NCBI GenBank assembly: GCA_032718475.1
Contig: JAUCBJ010001774.1
Location: forward strand, 1-27,123
Length of the DNA: 27,123 nt
Direction: 5' to 3'
From: Nemertoderma westbladi
Lineage: Eukaryota; Xenacoelomorpha; Nemertodermatida; Nemertodermatidae
Under the pieces are notes generated by a model. It was not told the DNA's origin, did not search any database, and saw only the letters and a list, made by a program, of their open reading frames with translations. The translations under genes were made by a program, and so were the position numbers. Each line of letters begins with the position of its first letter. The stretch's first letter is position 1. This document shows positions 1-13,921 of the stretch, in pieces.

Positions 1-569
1 TCACTTAACCTTTAAAACAAAATAAAAACAGTAAATCCACCAAAGATGACCTAATTAATTGAGTATAACAAAAGTAACAAATTCCATGTTTAAAAAAATG
101 CCAACACTCTAAAATCAATAAGAGGCAATCGTTTGTAGATATATTTGGATGTTCAGGTGTTTACTGATGCTGTTTGGGACACGGAAAGGCGAACTACGCC
201 TTTATAACAATTATAGGTTGACGGGATAACAATACCTCCGCGGCAGGATTCTAAATCGCGTATAAAAAAACAATTATAATATACAATAACAACCCGATCC
301 TTCCTCTTCCACCCTCCTTCTAGCAGTAATCAATAACCGGAAACCATAAAAACAAATGTGATAATCCTTCGTATCAATTCATATGGCTCGCACCATGTCG
401 GTCATTGAGTGGGGGGATTCACTTATCTTCTCCCAATAAGTTTAAACCAATTCGACGAATATATAGAGGAAAATTAATTATATGCAGAAATGGAACCAGT
501 TTACCTGACACACACGTATACACGTTCCTTCTGACTTATCTGTCACACTTGCGCATGTGCGCGCGCGCA
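1..569. other. Intron 7 of Notch, left end; no gene seen
   Basis: AT-rich sequence with a short alternating GCGCGC/CA run near 555-570. No exon or recognisable element. Confidence 0.6.
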
Positions 570-1084
570 CCCATGTGACTGAAGAATACCTGCAGATTTT
601 CACTTTTCGGTCGACTTTTTATTGGAATTTTATATATTAAGAATTTATCTTTCATTTCCCCTTATTAAGTATTTTATAGCGTTTATGTAGATACTAATAA
701 TAATTCGTTTATTGTTTTGGTTCGTTAGATTCTGTCCTTCTGTCCTGCCGCTTTGCAGGACATTGCTTTCGCCGTGAGGACCAGCCAGTGCATAATATTG
801 TGCTTTGGCAGCCTCATGGAGTGAATAAGCATGGTGAGCAGCCCATGACTTTCTTGAGACGCATCTTAAAGGACACCCTTGAAGATGCGGATGATCTAAC
901 AATGTCATGGGTGATAGGGAGTTGTGGCGGCGCAATTTTGTCGACAAGCCGGCACAACATTCTTAATATCTATGTAATTGTAATATATATAATACAGCTG
1001 CAATGCAGCATGTCAACCGAAGTAGTAGTAGCCCTTCCGCAACCTGGGTTTTAGTGCTATACCTACAGGTATACTTCACATGGG
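570..1084 (-). mobile_element. MITE with GCCCATGTGAAGAATACC-type ends, split by a retrotransposon insert
   Basis: The left end CCCATGTG...GAAGAATACC and the right end TATACTTCACATGGG are imperfect inverted repeats. The interior at 590-742 (CACTTTTCGGTCGACTTTTT, then GTTTATTGTTTTGGTT) is the reverse complement of the copies at 13697-13921 and 21778-21997. The alignment breaks at about 743 and resumes at about 1030 (GCCCTTCCGCAACCTG), with retrotransposon sequence between. CCTTCTGT/CCTTCCGC, present on both sides, looks like a diverged target-site duplication. Confidence 0.75.
743..1029 (+). pseudogene. 3' end of a non-LTR retrotransposon reverse transcriptase, inserted in a MITE
   Basis: From about 747 the plus strand reads CRFAGHCFRRE, then VLWQPHG and QPMTFLRRILKDT, then EDADDL. 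This is the familiar C-terminal region of the animal non-LTR element ORF2 proteins often annotated as craniofacial-development-protein-2-like. The frame continues to about 950 without the rest of the polymerase, so this is a 5'-truncated dead copy. It ends with a GTAGTAGTA tail before the presumed target-site duplication. The shared core GCTTTGCAGGACATTGC also occurs in the fragment at the right end of the window, on the opposite strand. Confidence 0.8.
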
Positions 1085-1178
1085 GTTAAACTGCAAAGTG
1101 AAATATAATATCACAACAACATCTGGTATACTTAACAGAGGCCTACGTGCGCATACAGGTTCTGTGGTTCTGACTCAC

Positions 1179-1364
1179 CTGCCATACACGCGCATATGAA
1201 GTGTCCCACCGAATCGATACAGGTGCCGTGGTTCTGGCACGGTTGCGGGACGCATTCGTCGATGTTATACTCGCATCGCGGACCGTCGTAACCGCGGGCG
1301 CAGTTACACTGGAAGGAACCCGGGATGTTCTCGCATGTCCCCCCGTGTTCGCATGGAACTCCAT
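1179..1364 (-). CDS. Notch: Notch exon 7: EGF11 and most of EGF12 (ligand-binding pair)
   Basis: This 186-nt exon has a TTTTTCTTCCAG acceptor and a GTGAGT donor, both phase 1. It completes EGF11 (DGVP-C-EHGGT-C ... C-N-C-ARGYDGPR-C) and encodes EGF12 from NIDEC through C-QNHGT-C to C-A-C-MAG. The last EGF12 cysteine lies in the next exon, off the window. EGF11-12 is the established core for Delta/Serrate binding. The EGF12 O-fucose threonine (position 466 in human NOTCH1) is retained, as are the calcium-binding D-x-N/D-E-C motifs before both modules. From memory human NOTCH1 exon 8 is also 186 nt with the same phases. Confidence 0.94.
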
Positions 1365-1689
1365 CTGGAAGAAAAACACAGTTTAATATATCAAAGTAAC
1401 TAGCAATTACGCAAATACCACCTCGGCGAATTAATATCTAGTCAATGTTGATTGATAAATTCAGTGAATGTTACAGGTTACAGATGCAGGTTATTTTAAC
1501 AGAAATAAAGTCAACAAGCTGGCAAGCCTGGAAGGTTCACGGTCCTCCTACTTAATCAGTACAATAATAATACGTTTTCGTTCGGGTAGGCCTATGTTTC
1601 CTTTTCACTTGTTCCCATCGTACAGTCGTAGGCGACCTCATGCTCCTGTGCTCATCCCACCACGACCACGACCACCAGTTACGAGTTGG

Positions 1690-2160
1690 GTAGGCGTCTA
1701 CCGGCAACCGGTAAGTAATTACGCGCCACACGACGTCATCCCGCCATCCGCCAACATTTATACCGGTACGGTAAGCCTACCACCTACCGGCTGGCTACCA
1801 TCGCACCGTAGGTCTACCGCCTACGCCTACCGGTCAACCGGTAACGGTAGGCTACCGCGTACCGGTACAGCGGTACTCAAAGTCGTACCGGTATTGTCGT
1901 AATTGACAAATGCAGGATTAAACCGTAACCCGTTCCAGTACCGGTACCATATGCATCTGAACGACTGGACGGTTAATCTCATAGCATAGCTGCATAGGCC
2001 TACTGGTAGTCAGTGCGAAGTCGCCTGCGAACATGGCGAAATATTATATTTACTGCTAGGGCTAGGCTAGGACCTACTGCTGTACTGACCTATGACAGTA
2101 TGAAGATAGGCAGATAGGCCTACAGTGGTCAGGTAGTACCGGTCCGGTATGCCTACTACA
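1690..2160. repeat. Cluster of short CCGGTA palindromes
   Basis: Many copies of TACCGGTA, ACCGGTAC and CCGGTAAG with interspersed TAGGCCTA, in Notch intron 6. An open frame of 144 codons (1468-1902) crosses part of it but shows no recognisable protein; the cluster explains its composition. Confidence 0.6.
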
Positions 2161-2498
2161 GGCAGACAATCAGACAGTACTAGCAGTGCTAATTAATTAC
2201 CTTAATTAAATCTTCAATTAGGTCATAATGTAGGTCCAAATTTAAAAATCGGCCTCCGTTAATCGATTTACAAATAATTCAGGTACCTCCATGCCAAATA
2301 TCAGAATCATTCATTGCGTTCCCTATGACAAGATAGCTTTTTCCTAAACCATGCGAAAACACGCAAATATAGCGCTCACATCGCACAAATACCATCTCGA
2401 CACCCAATTTTTTGTATGAGCCTTCGCCATCCCTATATCTAACTTTTGTCCAAATTTTGTTTCGATTGATTAATAAATAACTGAGATATCGCTCTGGA

Positions 2499-2543
2499 CA
2501 CACACACACACACACACACACACTAACACACACACACACACAC
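2499..2543. repeat. (CA)n microsatellite
   Basis: A short CA run interrupted by CTAA near 2521, in Notch intron 6. Confidence 0.95.
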
Positions 2544-2699
2544 ATTACGGTAATAATGGTCACCTATGTCAAGGACCGTGAACCAATAGAAAAGGTTACA
2601 GTTAGTTATATTTTTGGGAGTAATCAGCTGTTACTATTTTCTATTATACTATTTTCCCCTGGAGTGGGATGATATATTATTACACCAGAATGATTAATT

Positions 2700-2723
2700 C
2701 CCCCCCCCCCCCCCCCCCTCCCA
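2700..2723. repeat. Poly-C tract
   Basis: Nineteen C in a row, then TCCC. In the Notch pre-mRNA this reads as a long G run. Confidence 0.95.
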
Positions 2724-3140
2724 TGTGCCTGAGATCAATACTTCTAGGAGCAGCTATCATTAAGTTCAAAAAATAGATTTGATGACCATAAAAATTTATG
2801 TTCAAAATTGAAACCCATTATCCGAACAACAAGACGAAAAATCGATAACTTAAAACTAATTTGATAACATCCAAAAATGTATTGACGTAAAGCATATCAA
2901 AACCTGAAAACCGTGGGATGGAATTTAATCAACGAAAAAGGTTGTCTGTGTCACTCAGAATATATCTTGGTGGAATTTCGACTAACCAGGAACATACAGG
3001 AACTTACGTGAAAAACAGATTCCTTTGGTATAACCAAAGGATTTCTTGCTTAATAATTTAATCAGGTTGCGAAGGAAATCATGTTGGAGAGACTGGCCAT
3101 GGATGTGGGACGTACAACGTGCAATTTGGGGTCAGGGAGT

Positions 3141-3178
3141 GTGGGGGGGGGGTGGGGGGGGGGGGGTGGGGGGTGTCA
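3141..3178. repeat. Poly-G tract with G-quadruplex potential
   Basis: Four or more G runs of 6 to 13 bases separated by single T, on the plus strand in Notch intron 6, about 190 bp upstream of the window position of exon 6's donor. In the Notch transcript it is C-rich. Confidence 0.95.
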
Positions 3179-3370
3179 AGCAAGTATTTACCCACAAAAA
3201 GGAAACGGGATGATTGACGAACCACAACTGCTGGGATATGATGCAAAGCATATATGATTAATAATATTTGTGAATTTAGTTATATTATAGCTAAATAACG
3301 GTTAATATTGACACAATATAATTATATATAAATTTATTGAATGAAATAAGTGAAACCCCAATAAACTAAC

Positions 3371-3760
3371 CGTATTCGCATTCATTAATGTCTATCTGAC
3401 AGTTGCGACCTTCGAATCCGTCAGGACAGGAGCAGATTGCGGAGCCGTCGTTGGGGTTGGTCTGGCAGATACCCCCGTTCTGGCAGGGATCCGACGAGCA
3501 GTTGTCTATAAGATGGCACAGGAGACCCGTGTACTCCGGGGTGCATATGCACTCGAACCTACTGAGCTGGTCAACGCAAGTGGCCCCGTTGAAGCACGGG
3601 TTACCCTCGCAGTCGTCGATGTTGATCGAACAATCGTCCCCCTTCCAGCCATTAACGCACAGACACTGATGGTGTCCGTCCAGATTGGAACAGGTTCCTC
3701 CGTTCTGACAAACTATATCGCCGGAATGACATTCATCAACGTCGATGTTACAAAATTCAC
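3371..3760 (-). CDS. Notch: Notch exon 6: end of EGF7, EGF8, EGF9, EGF10, start of EGF11
   Basis: This 390-nt exon has a TGTGTTTTTAG acceptor and a GTTAGT donor, both phase 1. EGF8 (VDEC-HSGDIV-C-QNGGT-C ... VNGWKGDDC) and EGF9 (IDDC-EGNP-C-FNGAT-C ... GLLCHL) are strikingly like Notch EGF8 and EGF9: the VNGW-G-DC and TGLLCHL motifs are Notch signatures. EGF10 (C-SSDP-C-QNGGI-C ... TNP-DG-AIC) keeps the longer Notch-specific spacing. O-fucose sites are present in EGF8 and EGF9. EGF10 has an O-glucose consensus (C-x-S-x-P-C). From memory this exon equals human NOTCH1 exons 6 plus 7 (234+156=390), so the intron between them is absent here. The exon ends one base into the second residue after the EGF11 first cysteine region (ECEY). 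Confidence 0.95.
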
Positions 3761-4186
3761 CTAAAAACACAAAGAAACAAATGAATATTATACGAAACAG
3801 GATTCAGTCTCTTCATGGGTTCAGTTAGACTATTTTATGTATGTATTGACCAGAACAAGAGATTAAAATGCGAATAATTAACAATCTTAGTTAATTAGTA
3901 TTCAACCTCATATGGTTAACATTCCACCAAAAGCCTGTGTTATTTTACTCTTGGGTGTTATTATCAATTTCTTCCCTTTCCACATAAATCCATTCCATGT
4001 TACGCTAACAGCATATAAACTAAGTCAAATCGCTCACATGGCTTATCTGCGATATTAAATAGCATCCGATAAGACCATCTTCAATAATATAATATAATAG
4101 ATTTTAGTACTTTTTACTTATTATATGAAAGCCAAAAATTATCATCATGAATGTGAATAATAACTCCACGGATGTAACCGGGATTA

Positions 4187-4569
4187 CATCCATCCATCCA
4201 TCCATCCATCCATCCATCCATCCATCCATCCATCCATCCATCCATCCATCCATCCATCCATCCATCCATCCATCCATCCATCCATCCATCCATCCATCCA
4301 TCCATCCATCCATCCATCCATCCATCCATCCATCCATCCATCCATCCATCCATCCATCCATCCATCCATCCATCCATCCATCCATCCATCCATCCATCCA
4401 TCCATCCATCCATCCATCCATCCATCCATCCATCCATCCATCCATCCATCCATCCATCCATCCATCCATCCATCCATCCATCCATCCATCCATCCATCCA
4501 TCCATCCATCCATCCATCCATCCATCCATCCATCCATCCATCCATCCATCCATCCATCCATCCATCCAT

Positions 4570-4603
<34 letters not shown>

Positions 4604-4668
4604 GTCCATCCGTCCATCCGTCCATCCGTCCATCCGTCCATCCGTCCATCCGTCCATCCGTCCATCCG

Positions 4669-4699
<31 letters not shown>

Positions 4700-5607
4700 G
4701 TCCATCCGTCCATCCGTCCATCCGTCCATCCGTCCATCCGTCCATCCGTCCATCCGTCCATCCGTCCATCCGTCCATCCGTCCGTCCGTCCGTCCGTCCG
4801 TCCGTCCGTCCGTCCGTCCGTCCGTCCGTCCGTCCGTCCGTCCGTCCATCCGTCCATCCGTCCATCCGTCCATCCGTCCATCCGTCCATCCGTCCATCCG
4901 TCCATCCGTCCATCCGTCCATCCGTCCATCCGTCCATCCGTCCATCCGTCCATCCGTCCATCCGTCCATCCGTCCATCCGTCCATCCGTCCATCCGTCCA
5001 TCCGTCCATCCGTCCATCCGTCCATCCGTCCATCCGTCCATCCGTCCATCCGTCCATCCGTCCATCCGTCCATCCGTCCATCCGTCCATCCGTCCATCCG
5101 TCCATCCGTCCATCCGTCCATCCGTCCATCCGTCCATCCGTCCATCCGTCCATCCGTCCATCCGTCCATCCGTCCATCCGTCCATCCGTCCATCCGTCCA
5201 TCCGTCCATCCGTCCATCCGTCCATCCGTCCATCCGTCCATCCGTCCATCCGTCCATCCGTCCATCCGTCCATCCGTCCATCCGTCCATCCGTCCATCCG
5301 TCCATCCGTCCATCCGTCCATCCGTCCATCCGTCCATCCGTCCATCCGTCCATCCGTCCGTCCGTCCGTCCGTCCGTCCGTCCGTCCGTCCGTCCGTCCC
5401 GTCCGTCCGTCCGTCCGTCCGTCCGTCCGTCCGTCCGTCCGTCCGTCCGTCCGTCCGTCCGTCCGTCCGTCCGTCCGTCCGTCCGTCCGTCCGTCCGTCC
5501 GTCCGTCCGTCCGTCCGTCCGTCCGTCCGTCCGTCCGTCCGTCCGTCCGTCCGTCCGTCCGTCCGTCCGTCGTCCGTCCGTCCGTCCGTCCGTCCGTCCG
5601 TCCGTCC
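4187..5607. repeat. TCCA/TCCG tetranucleotide array (1.4 kb)
   Basis: About 355 tetramers in Notch intron 5. The left 408 bp are pure TCCA. The middle is mostly an alternating 8-mer TCCGTCCA, interrupted by a short TCCA run near 4671-4690 and a TCCG run near 4779-4846. The right quarter is pure TCCG with two single-base slips, an extra C near 5400 and a lost C near 5571. Because no unit contains a stop codon in most frames, long open frames cross it on both strands; these are not genes. Confidence 0.98.
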
Positions 5608-8017
<2,410 letters not shown>

Positions 8018-8489
8018 AAACAGACCGAAACTTAATATAGGAACAAGGGGACAGTTTGTGGCGCTGCTTACAAGTCGTTAGGTAATGATGTACTAGGTGT
8101 TTCGTCTCGCTTTTGTTCATCTCAACCAACCATACCTGTACGGTGGGTTTGTTTGTCACTTTAGTATATTAATAAGAGAACAATCCCTAAAATTAATGTC
8201 CAAATTTAAACCATTTTTATAACCTTTTGAAGTTTTAGGGATAATATTTGGAATTTCCGCCCCGTTTAAATATCATGCATCCATGAGGCTCCCAGGAGCT
8301 GGTAGGGTAGAAAGCTAAAATTTATGTTGACATAAAAAGTAATGTTATGTTATGTATGGGTGAAAGTGTGAAACACGAAACACCTAAGGCACCCCGAAGG
8401 GCCATCTCTCTTGGATGTTACCTAAATTCGAACCCGACCAAATTCAGTATGCTGGAAATCCATGTTACAGATTGGTCGAAAAAGCAACA

Positions 8490-10491
8490 AACGAATGAGC
8501 AGCTATGCGGGTCTCGAACTAACGAATGAGCAGTTATGCGGGTCTCGAACTAACGAATGAGCAGTTATGCGGGTCTCGAACTAACGAATGAGCAGCTATG
8601 CGGGTCTCGAACTAACGAATGAGCAGTTATGCGGGTCTCGAACTAACGAATGAGCAGCTATGCGGGTCTCGAACTAACGAATGAGCAGCTATGCGGGTCT
8701 CGAACTAACGAATGAGCAGCTATGGGGTCTCGAACTAACGAATGAGCAGTTATGCGGGTCTCGAACTAACGAATGAGCAGCTATGGGGTCTCGAACTAAC
8801 GAATGAGCAGCTATGCGGGTCTCGAACTAACGAATGAGCAGTTATGCGGGTCTCGAACTAACGAATGAGCAGTTATGCGGGTCTCGAACTAACGAATGAG
8901 CAGCTATGCGGGTCTCGAACTAACGAATGAGCAGCTATGCGGGTCTCAAACTAACGAATGAGCAGCTATGCGGGTCTCGAACTAACGAATGAGCAGCTAT
9001 GGGGTCTCGAACTAACGAATGAGCAGCTATGGGGTCTCGAACTAACGAATGAGCAGCTATGCGGGTCTCAAACTAACGAATGAGCAGCTATGCGGGTCTC
9101 GAACTAACGAATGAGCAGCTATGCGGGTCTCGAACTAACGAATGAGCAGCTATGGGGTCTCGAACTAACGAATGAGCAGCTATGCGGGTCTCAAACTAAC
9201 GAATGAGCAGCTATGCGGGTCTCGAACTAACGAATGAGCAGCTATGCGGGTCTCAAACTAACGAATGAGCAGCTATGCGGGTCTCGAACTAACGAATGAG
9301 CAGCTATGGGGTCTCGAACTAACGAATGAGCAGCTATGCGGGTCTCGAACTAACGAATGAGCAGCTATGGGGTCTCGAACTAACGAATGAGCAGCTATGC
9401 GGGTCTCAAACTAACGAATGAGCAGCTATGCGGGTCTCGAACTAACGAATGAGCAGTTATGCGGGTCTCGAACTAACGAATGAGCAGCTATGGGGTCTCG
9501 AACTAACGAATGAGCAGTTATGCGGGTCTCAAACTAACGAATGAGCAGCTATGCGGGTCTCGAACTAACGAATGAGCAGCTATGCGGGTCTCGAACTAAC
9601 GAATGAGCAGCTATGGGGTCTCGAACTAACGAATGAGCAGCTATGCGGGTCTCAAACTAACGAATGAGCAGCTATGCGGGTCTCGAACTAACGAATGAGC
9701 AGCTATGCGGGTCTCGAACTAACGAATGAGCAGCTATGCGGGTCTCGAACTAACGAATGAGCAGCTATGGGGTCTCGAACTAACGAATGAGCAGCTATGC
9801 GGGTCTCAAACTAACGAATGAGCAGCTATGCGGGTCTCGAACTAACGAATGAGCAGTTATGCGGGTCTCGAACTAACGAATGAGCAGCTATGGGGTCTCG
9901 AACTAACGAATGAGCAGCTATGGGGTCTCGAACTAACGAATGAGCAGCTATGCGGGTCTCAAACTAACGAATGAGCAGCTATGCGGGTCTCGAACTAACG
10001 AATGAGCAGCTATGCGGGTCTCGAACTAACGAATGAGCAGCTATGGGGTCTCGAACTAACGAATGAGCAGCTATGCGGGTCTCAAACTAACGAATGAGCA
10101 GCTATGCGGGTCTCGAACTAACGAATGAGCAGCTATGCGGGTCTCAAACTAACGAATGAGCAGCTATGCGGGTCTCGAACTAACGAATGAGCAGCTATGG
10201 GGTCTCGAACTAACGAATGAGCAGCTATGCGGGTCTCAAACTAACGAATGAGCAGCTATGCGGGTCTCGAACTAACGAATGAGCAGTTATGCGGGTCTCG
10301 AACTAACGAATGAGCAGCTATGGGGTCTCGAACTAACGAATGAGCAGTTATGCGGGTCTCGAACTAACGAATGAGCAGCTATGCGGGTCTCAAACTAACG
10401 AATGAGCAGCTATGCGGGTCTCGAACTAACGAATGAGCAGCTATGCGGGTCTCAAACTAACGAATGAACAGCTATGCGGGTCTCGAACTAA
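8490..10491. repeat. 31-bp minisatellite, 65 units, with higher-order structure
   Basis: Head-to-tail units of AACGAATGAGCAGC plus TATGCGGGTCTCGAACT (31 bp). Three variable sites are seen: GCTATG or GTTATG, CTCGAAC or CTCAAAC, and a one-base-shorter TATGGGG form. I count 65 units, 15 of them the 30-bp form, which accounts for the length. Units 17-33 and 46-60 show the same variant order apart from a two-unit deletion, so a block of roughly 29 units was duplicated. It lies in Notch intron 5 and has no coding role. Confidence 0.97.
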
Positions 10492-12626
10492 TTGGTGACT
10501 AAGTTAAATCTTGACATCACTCATAATTACAAAATTAAATCAGACCAAAAATTAAAAATTTATTTTAAGATATACTTACAAATCTCTCTTACATTTCACA
10601 CTCACACATCTTATGCGGCTGATATTATGTTCTGGGAGAGGAGCCTATTATAGGGCACACGTTAAGGTAACTCATTAAGTACCGCGGTTGTACCTCACAT
10701 GTGTTTATGTAAAATCGATCCCTGGATATATGAATAATAAAGAACAAAGAACATTGATTTACCATCCTTGGTCCTCGAACTAAAACTCGAAAAGTTACCG
10801 CTTATTAAACTTTATCTGACCGGTGCAGCTGCATACCGCTACTGATGTACAACTTAGATACCCTTGACTCCGCCACTGCGTCAGCAGTTACCTGCTCAGT
10901 GGCGCGGAAACGAGATACACCTGTTGGCCCAGTGGCCCCATCCATTCGGGGAACGGTCCCAACCGATTCGAGAGAGCGGAACCCATTCCTACTCTTATGA
11001 GAATCTCACAGGAGATATAGTGACGGCAGCTGATAAGGCAGAGTGCAAATCGATACTGTTAAAATACACCGAGAGAGAGAGAGATAGCAAACAGAGAAGG
11101 CATATATATAATTAGTAACATTGATTTTTCTTTACGAAACTTTCTTTGAGAAAATTCTCAAATCCCTCTCAACCTACACACAAGATTACCTGTCAGCCGC
11201 ATTTCAAACCGCCTCTAAAAACAAGATGAATCAGATTAACTAACAACTTTATATTGTGAAATTGTCAAGCCTTATAAAATATAAGTAAAATGGAGAGGCA
11301 CTTAGAGAGGAGGAAATACATCCCTTACTTCGTTAACGAGACACAATACAACCGGTTTCCGTTCCCATGAAAGTAACACGGTTTGTTTCCGTATAGCGTA
11401 GGATGACAAATCGTCACAAGGGAATAACAAAGCGTCGGTCGCGGCGCAATCAACAGCGGGGCCGGATAGCTCGCCATTAAAACATAAGAGGGCAGACCGC
11501 GGGCAGTGTACTGGTAGAAATCGAGTTACTAAGGTAATTCGGTTTACGGAGAGAGAGAGAGAGTACGGACTATGGTTGTAAACACAAAGGGCCACAATAA
11601 CTCACGGGTCGACAAGTCATTCAGCACGAGAGGTAACTCAATAAACCGGGCTCCTTTATACCGATCGGTATATGAGTAACTAAGACAGATCGCGGAAACG
11701 CATAGGTTTGTTCACTCCGCATCAATAATTGATATTACGAGTTGCATCCTGTAGCAACTAATATACAAACATCAATACATACCGATACGTATATATTGCC
11801 ATACAACATAAATAAATACTTTATCTTTTGTAAAACGAATAAGCCATAATACAACCTACCCATAACATAGAACTACCGCGATAAAGATCTCTCGAACTAC
11901 CGCGGTACGTGGGTATAGGCGATCGGGGACACGTCCTTGTGTTTGATAACAAACACGCAAACAAGGGGGTGACATTCGACGCAAGGCGGCTCTCATATTA
12001 TTATATACAGAATAAACGCGCCCCAAAACTTATCGAATTTAGATATACAACTGCGCAAACATCCATACAGCGGCTGCGAAACCCAAATGGAATGTAATGA
12101 CAAACATTGTTGGCCTTCTTGTGTTTGCTCCCATATTTCTTAATTATTAAATGCCACAAAGAGGGCAGATAATTAAGTTTGGTTGTGATGAGTAAATATG
12201 TATGTGCAAGATAGGAAAACAAATCAGTCGTGCATATACTCTATGCTTGGAGGTGTGTAATCTGGGCTGGGCGAGTGTGCATTATGTATAACATGCATTA
12301 GGCTAGGGCACGGCACGGGGCTCATAAATAAAGATGATGTGTCTATAGTCCACTCTATTCCCTATCCAGGGTCCAACTCATAACAACCCTTCCCTTATTG
12401 CAGAGGATAAACAACTCGGTTTAAATGCTAATGGATGAAATTCTGTACGGGTTAGGGGTACTTTATCTAACGGAGTGAAATATAGTAGTTAGTTTCAGTA
12501 TTGTGCTGGTGTAGTCGAGGTAAGGTCGTTCCTCTCGTGTAAAACAGGCACAGATAGTCAGAGGGGCGAGTGCAACCATCAAATATAACATCATAATGGA
12601 CTAAATAAGTAAGTAAGTAAGTGTCA

Positions 12627-12715
12627 GAGGAAAGTGGTTCAATTAGTTAACTGATGAGGCCTAATTGGGCTTAAACGCGAATATCGCTGGTTCAACCCCC
12701 GGTGATGTGCTTCCT
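12627..12715 (+). repeat. tRNA-like sequence (tRNA pseudogene or SINE head)
   Basis: An A-box-like TGGTTCAATTAG (12635-12646) and a perfect B-box pattern GGTTCAACCCC (12689-12699) stand about 43 nt apart. AGGAA at 12628 can pair with TTCCT at 12711, like part of an acceptor stem. The T stem pairs poorly and no anticodon arm is convincing. A functional tRNA is therefore unlikely. Confidence 0.4.
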
Positions 12716-13696
12716 AATTTTTTAAATTTCTGAACAAAATCATATTATAATATCATTAGATATGTAATAATTTGCAAACAAAAATGTTAAATTATTTAAC
12801 AATTTAAATTAAATAATAAAACCGATTTAATTGCTTAATAAAATAAAGAAGTCGTCGCCTTGTAATAAAACATCTCAAAAATAAATTATCTCTTAGCTTT
12901 TCCGTTTTGGATTTCCAAGTTTAACATTCAAAAATTATACCTGCCAAAAATTGGCGATAAGAAGGTTCGCCAGTGAGTCTATTCCCTTGTAAATCAAGGA
13001 ACCTGGTCGCATTTATCAAACAACGCCATAACAGCCACCTGTAGGAGGTACTTTAGTAAGTGACAGTAAAGTAGCGAGATAATATAAAGATAAGGAGTAA
13101 ATTGGTTCCATCGGGCTGTTACATATCAATTGGAAAAGTCTTATCTCGAAATAGGAAAGAGTTGTGTAAAACGCATGCCTGAATGCTTGCCTTGCCTTTC
13201 CTATTATAGTATGGGACTGCTGTTCAGAAATTACTAAGTACCCAGCCCCTTAGGTTTGTAGATTTACAACACACCTAACCCACACAAACAACATGCCTAA
13301 ACCATACGAGTATTAATCAACTCTTACAGAAGCAACAAATATTGTTATTCTTTTATACAAAGTATGTTTAGAAGATAAATAGCGATGCCATCTTCCCAAC
13401 ACTGAGGCCTATAGTCTGAGACAAAAAACCGAGCAGACACGCCAGACACCCACCCCGATAAGAAAATTAGTTGAAAACCAGGTTTACTAAACTAGATAAA
13501 TGTGTCAACCTCACTGTTTGTTAGTCGCCAACAATATTATGACTCCTGGGCAGCGCCCAAGATACGAATATTTTACTGAAAAACAAATAATTTTTTGACA
13601 ATAAAGTTATATTTGTAATCGTTTCATTAGAACTGGAACTGCATATTTATGAGAAAAAGGGGGGGATTTATGAAATCAGTTCGACGCTATTTGCTC

Positions 13697-13921
13697 AAAT
13701 ATGAAGAATTCACCAGATTTTCACCAAAAACACAGGTTTCAGAAGGGCTGAATCTAACCAAAACAATAAACGAATTAGTATATGTACAGGTTATAAGGCA
13801 GAAATAAGCGCTATAAAACACTTAATAATAAAGATAAATTAAAAAAAATAAAAAATCTTCATATATAAAATTCCAATAAAAAGTCGACCGAAAAGTGAAA
13901 TCCTGGTATTCTTCACATGGG
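13697..13921 (+). mobile_element. MITE copy
   Basis: About 225 bp ending GGTATTCTTCACATGGG, with a degraded left end (TATGAAGAATTCACC). The interior, from CAGAAGGGCTGAATCTAACC through AAGTCGACCGAAAAGTGAAA, is nearly identical to 21800-21980. Directly after it (about 13922-14000) is a partial inverted copy of the other end (TTTTATTGGAATTGTAT). Located in Notch intron 5. Confidence 0.8.

Larger units (their letters stand above)
2161..3370. other. Remainder of Notch intron 6
   Basis: Holds the CA, poly-C and poly-G tracts listed separately and a piece of a dispersed repeat at 2582-2632 (AGGTTACAG, TTTTTGGGAGTAATCAG). No exon evidence. Confidence 0.6.

Noticed and set aside
1468-1902. A 144-codon plus-strand frame
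   Set aside because: No recognisable domain, and it overlaps a palindrome-rich region that explains its Pro/Arg/Thr composition.
8490-10491. CRISPR-like appearance of the 31-bp array
   Set aside because: The units are contiguous with no unique spacers, and the genome is animal.
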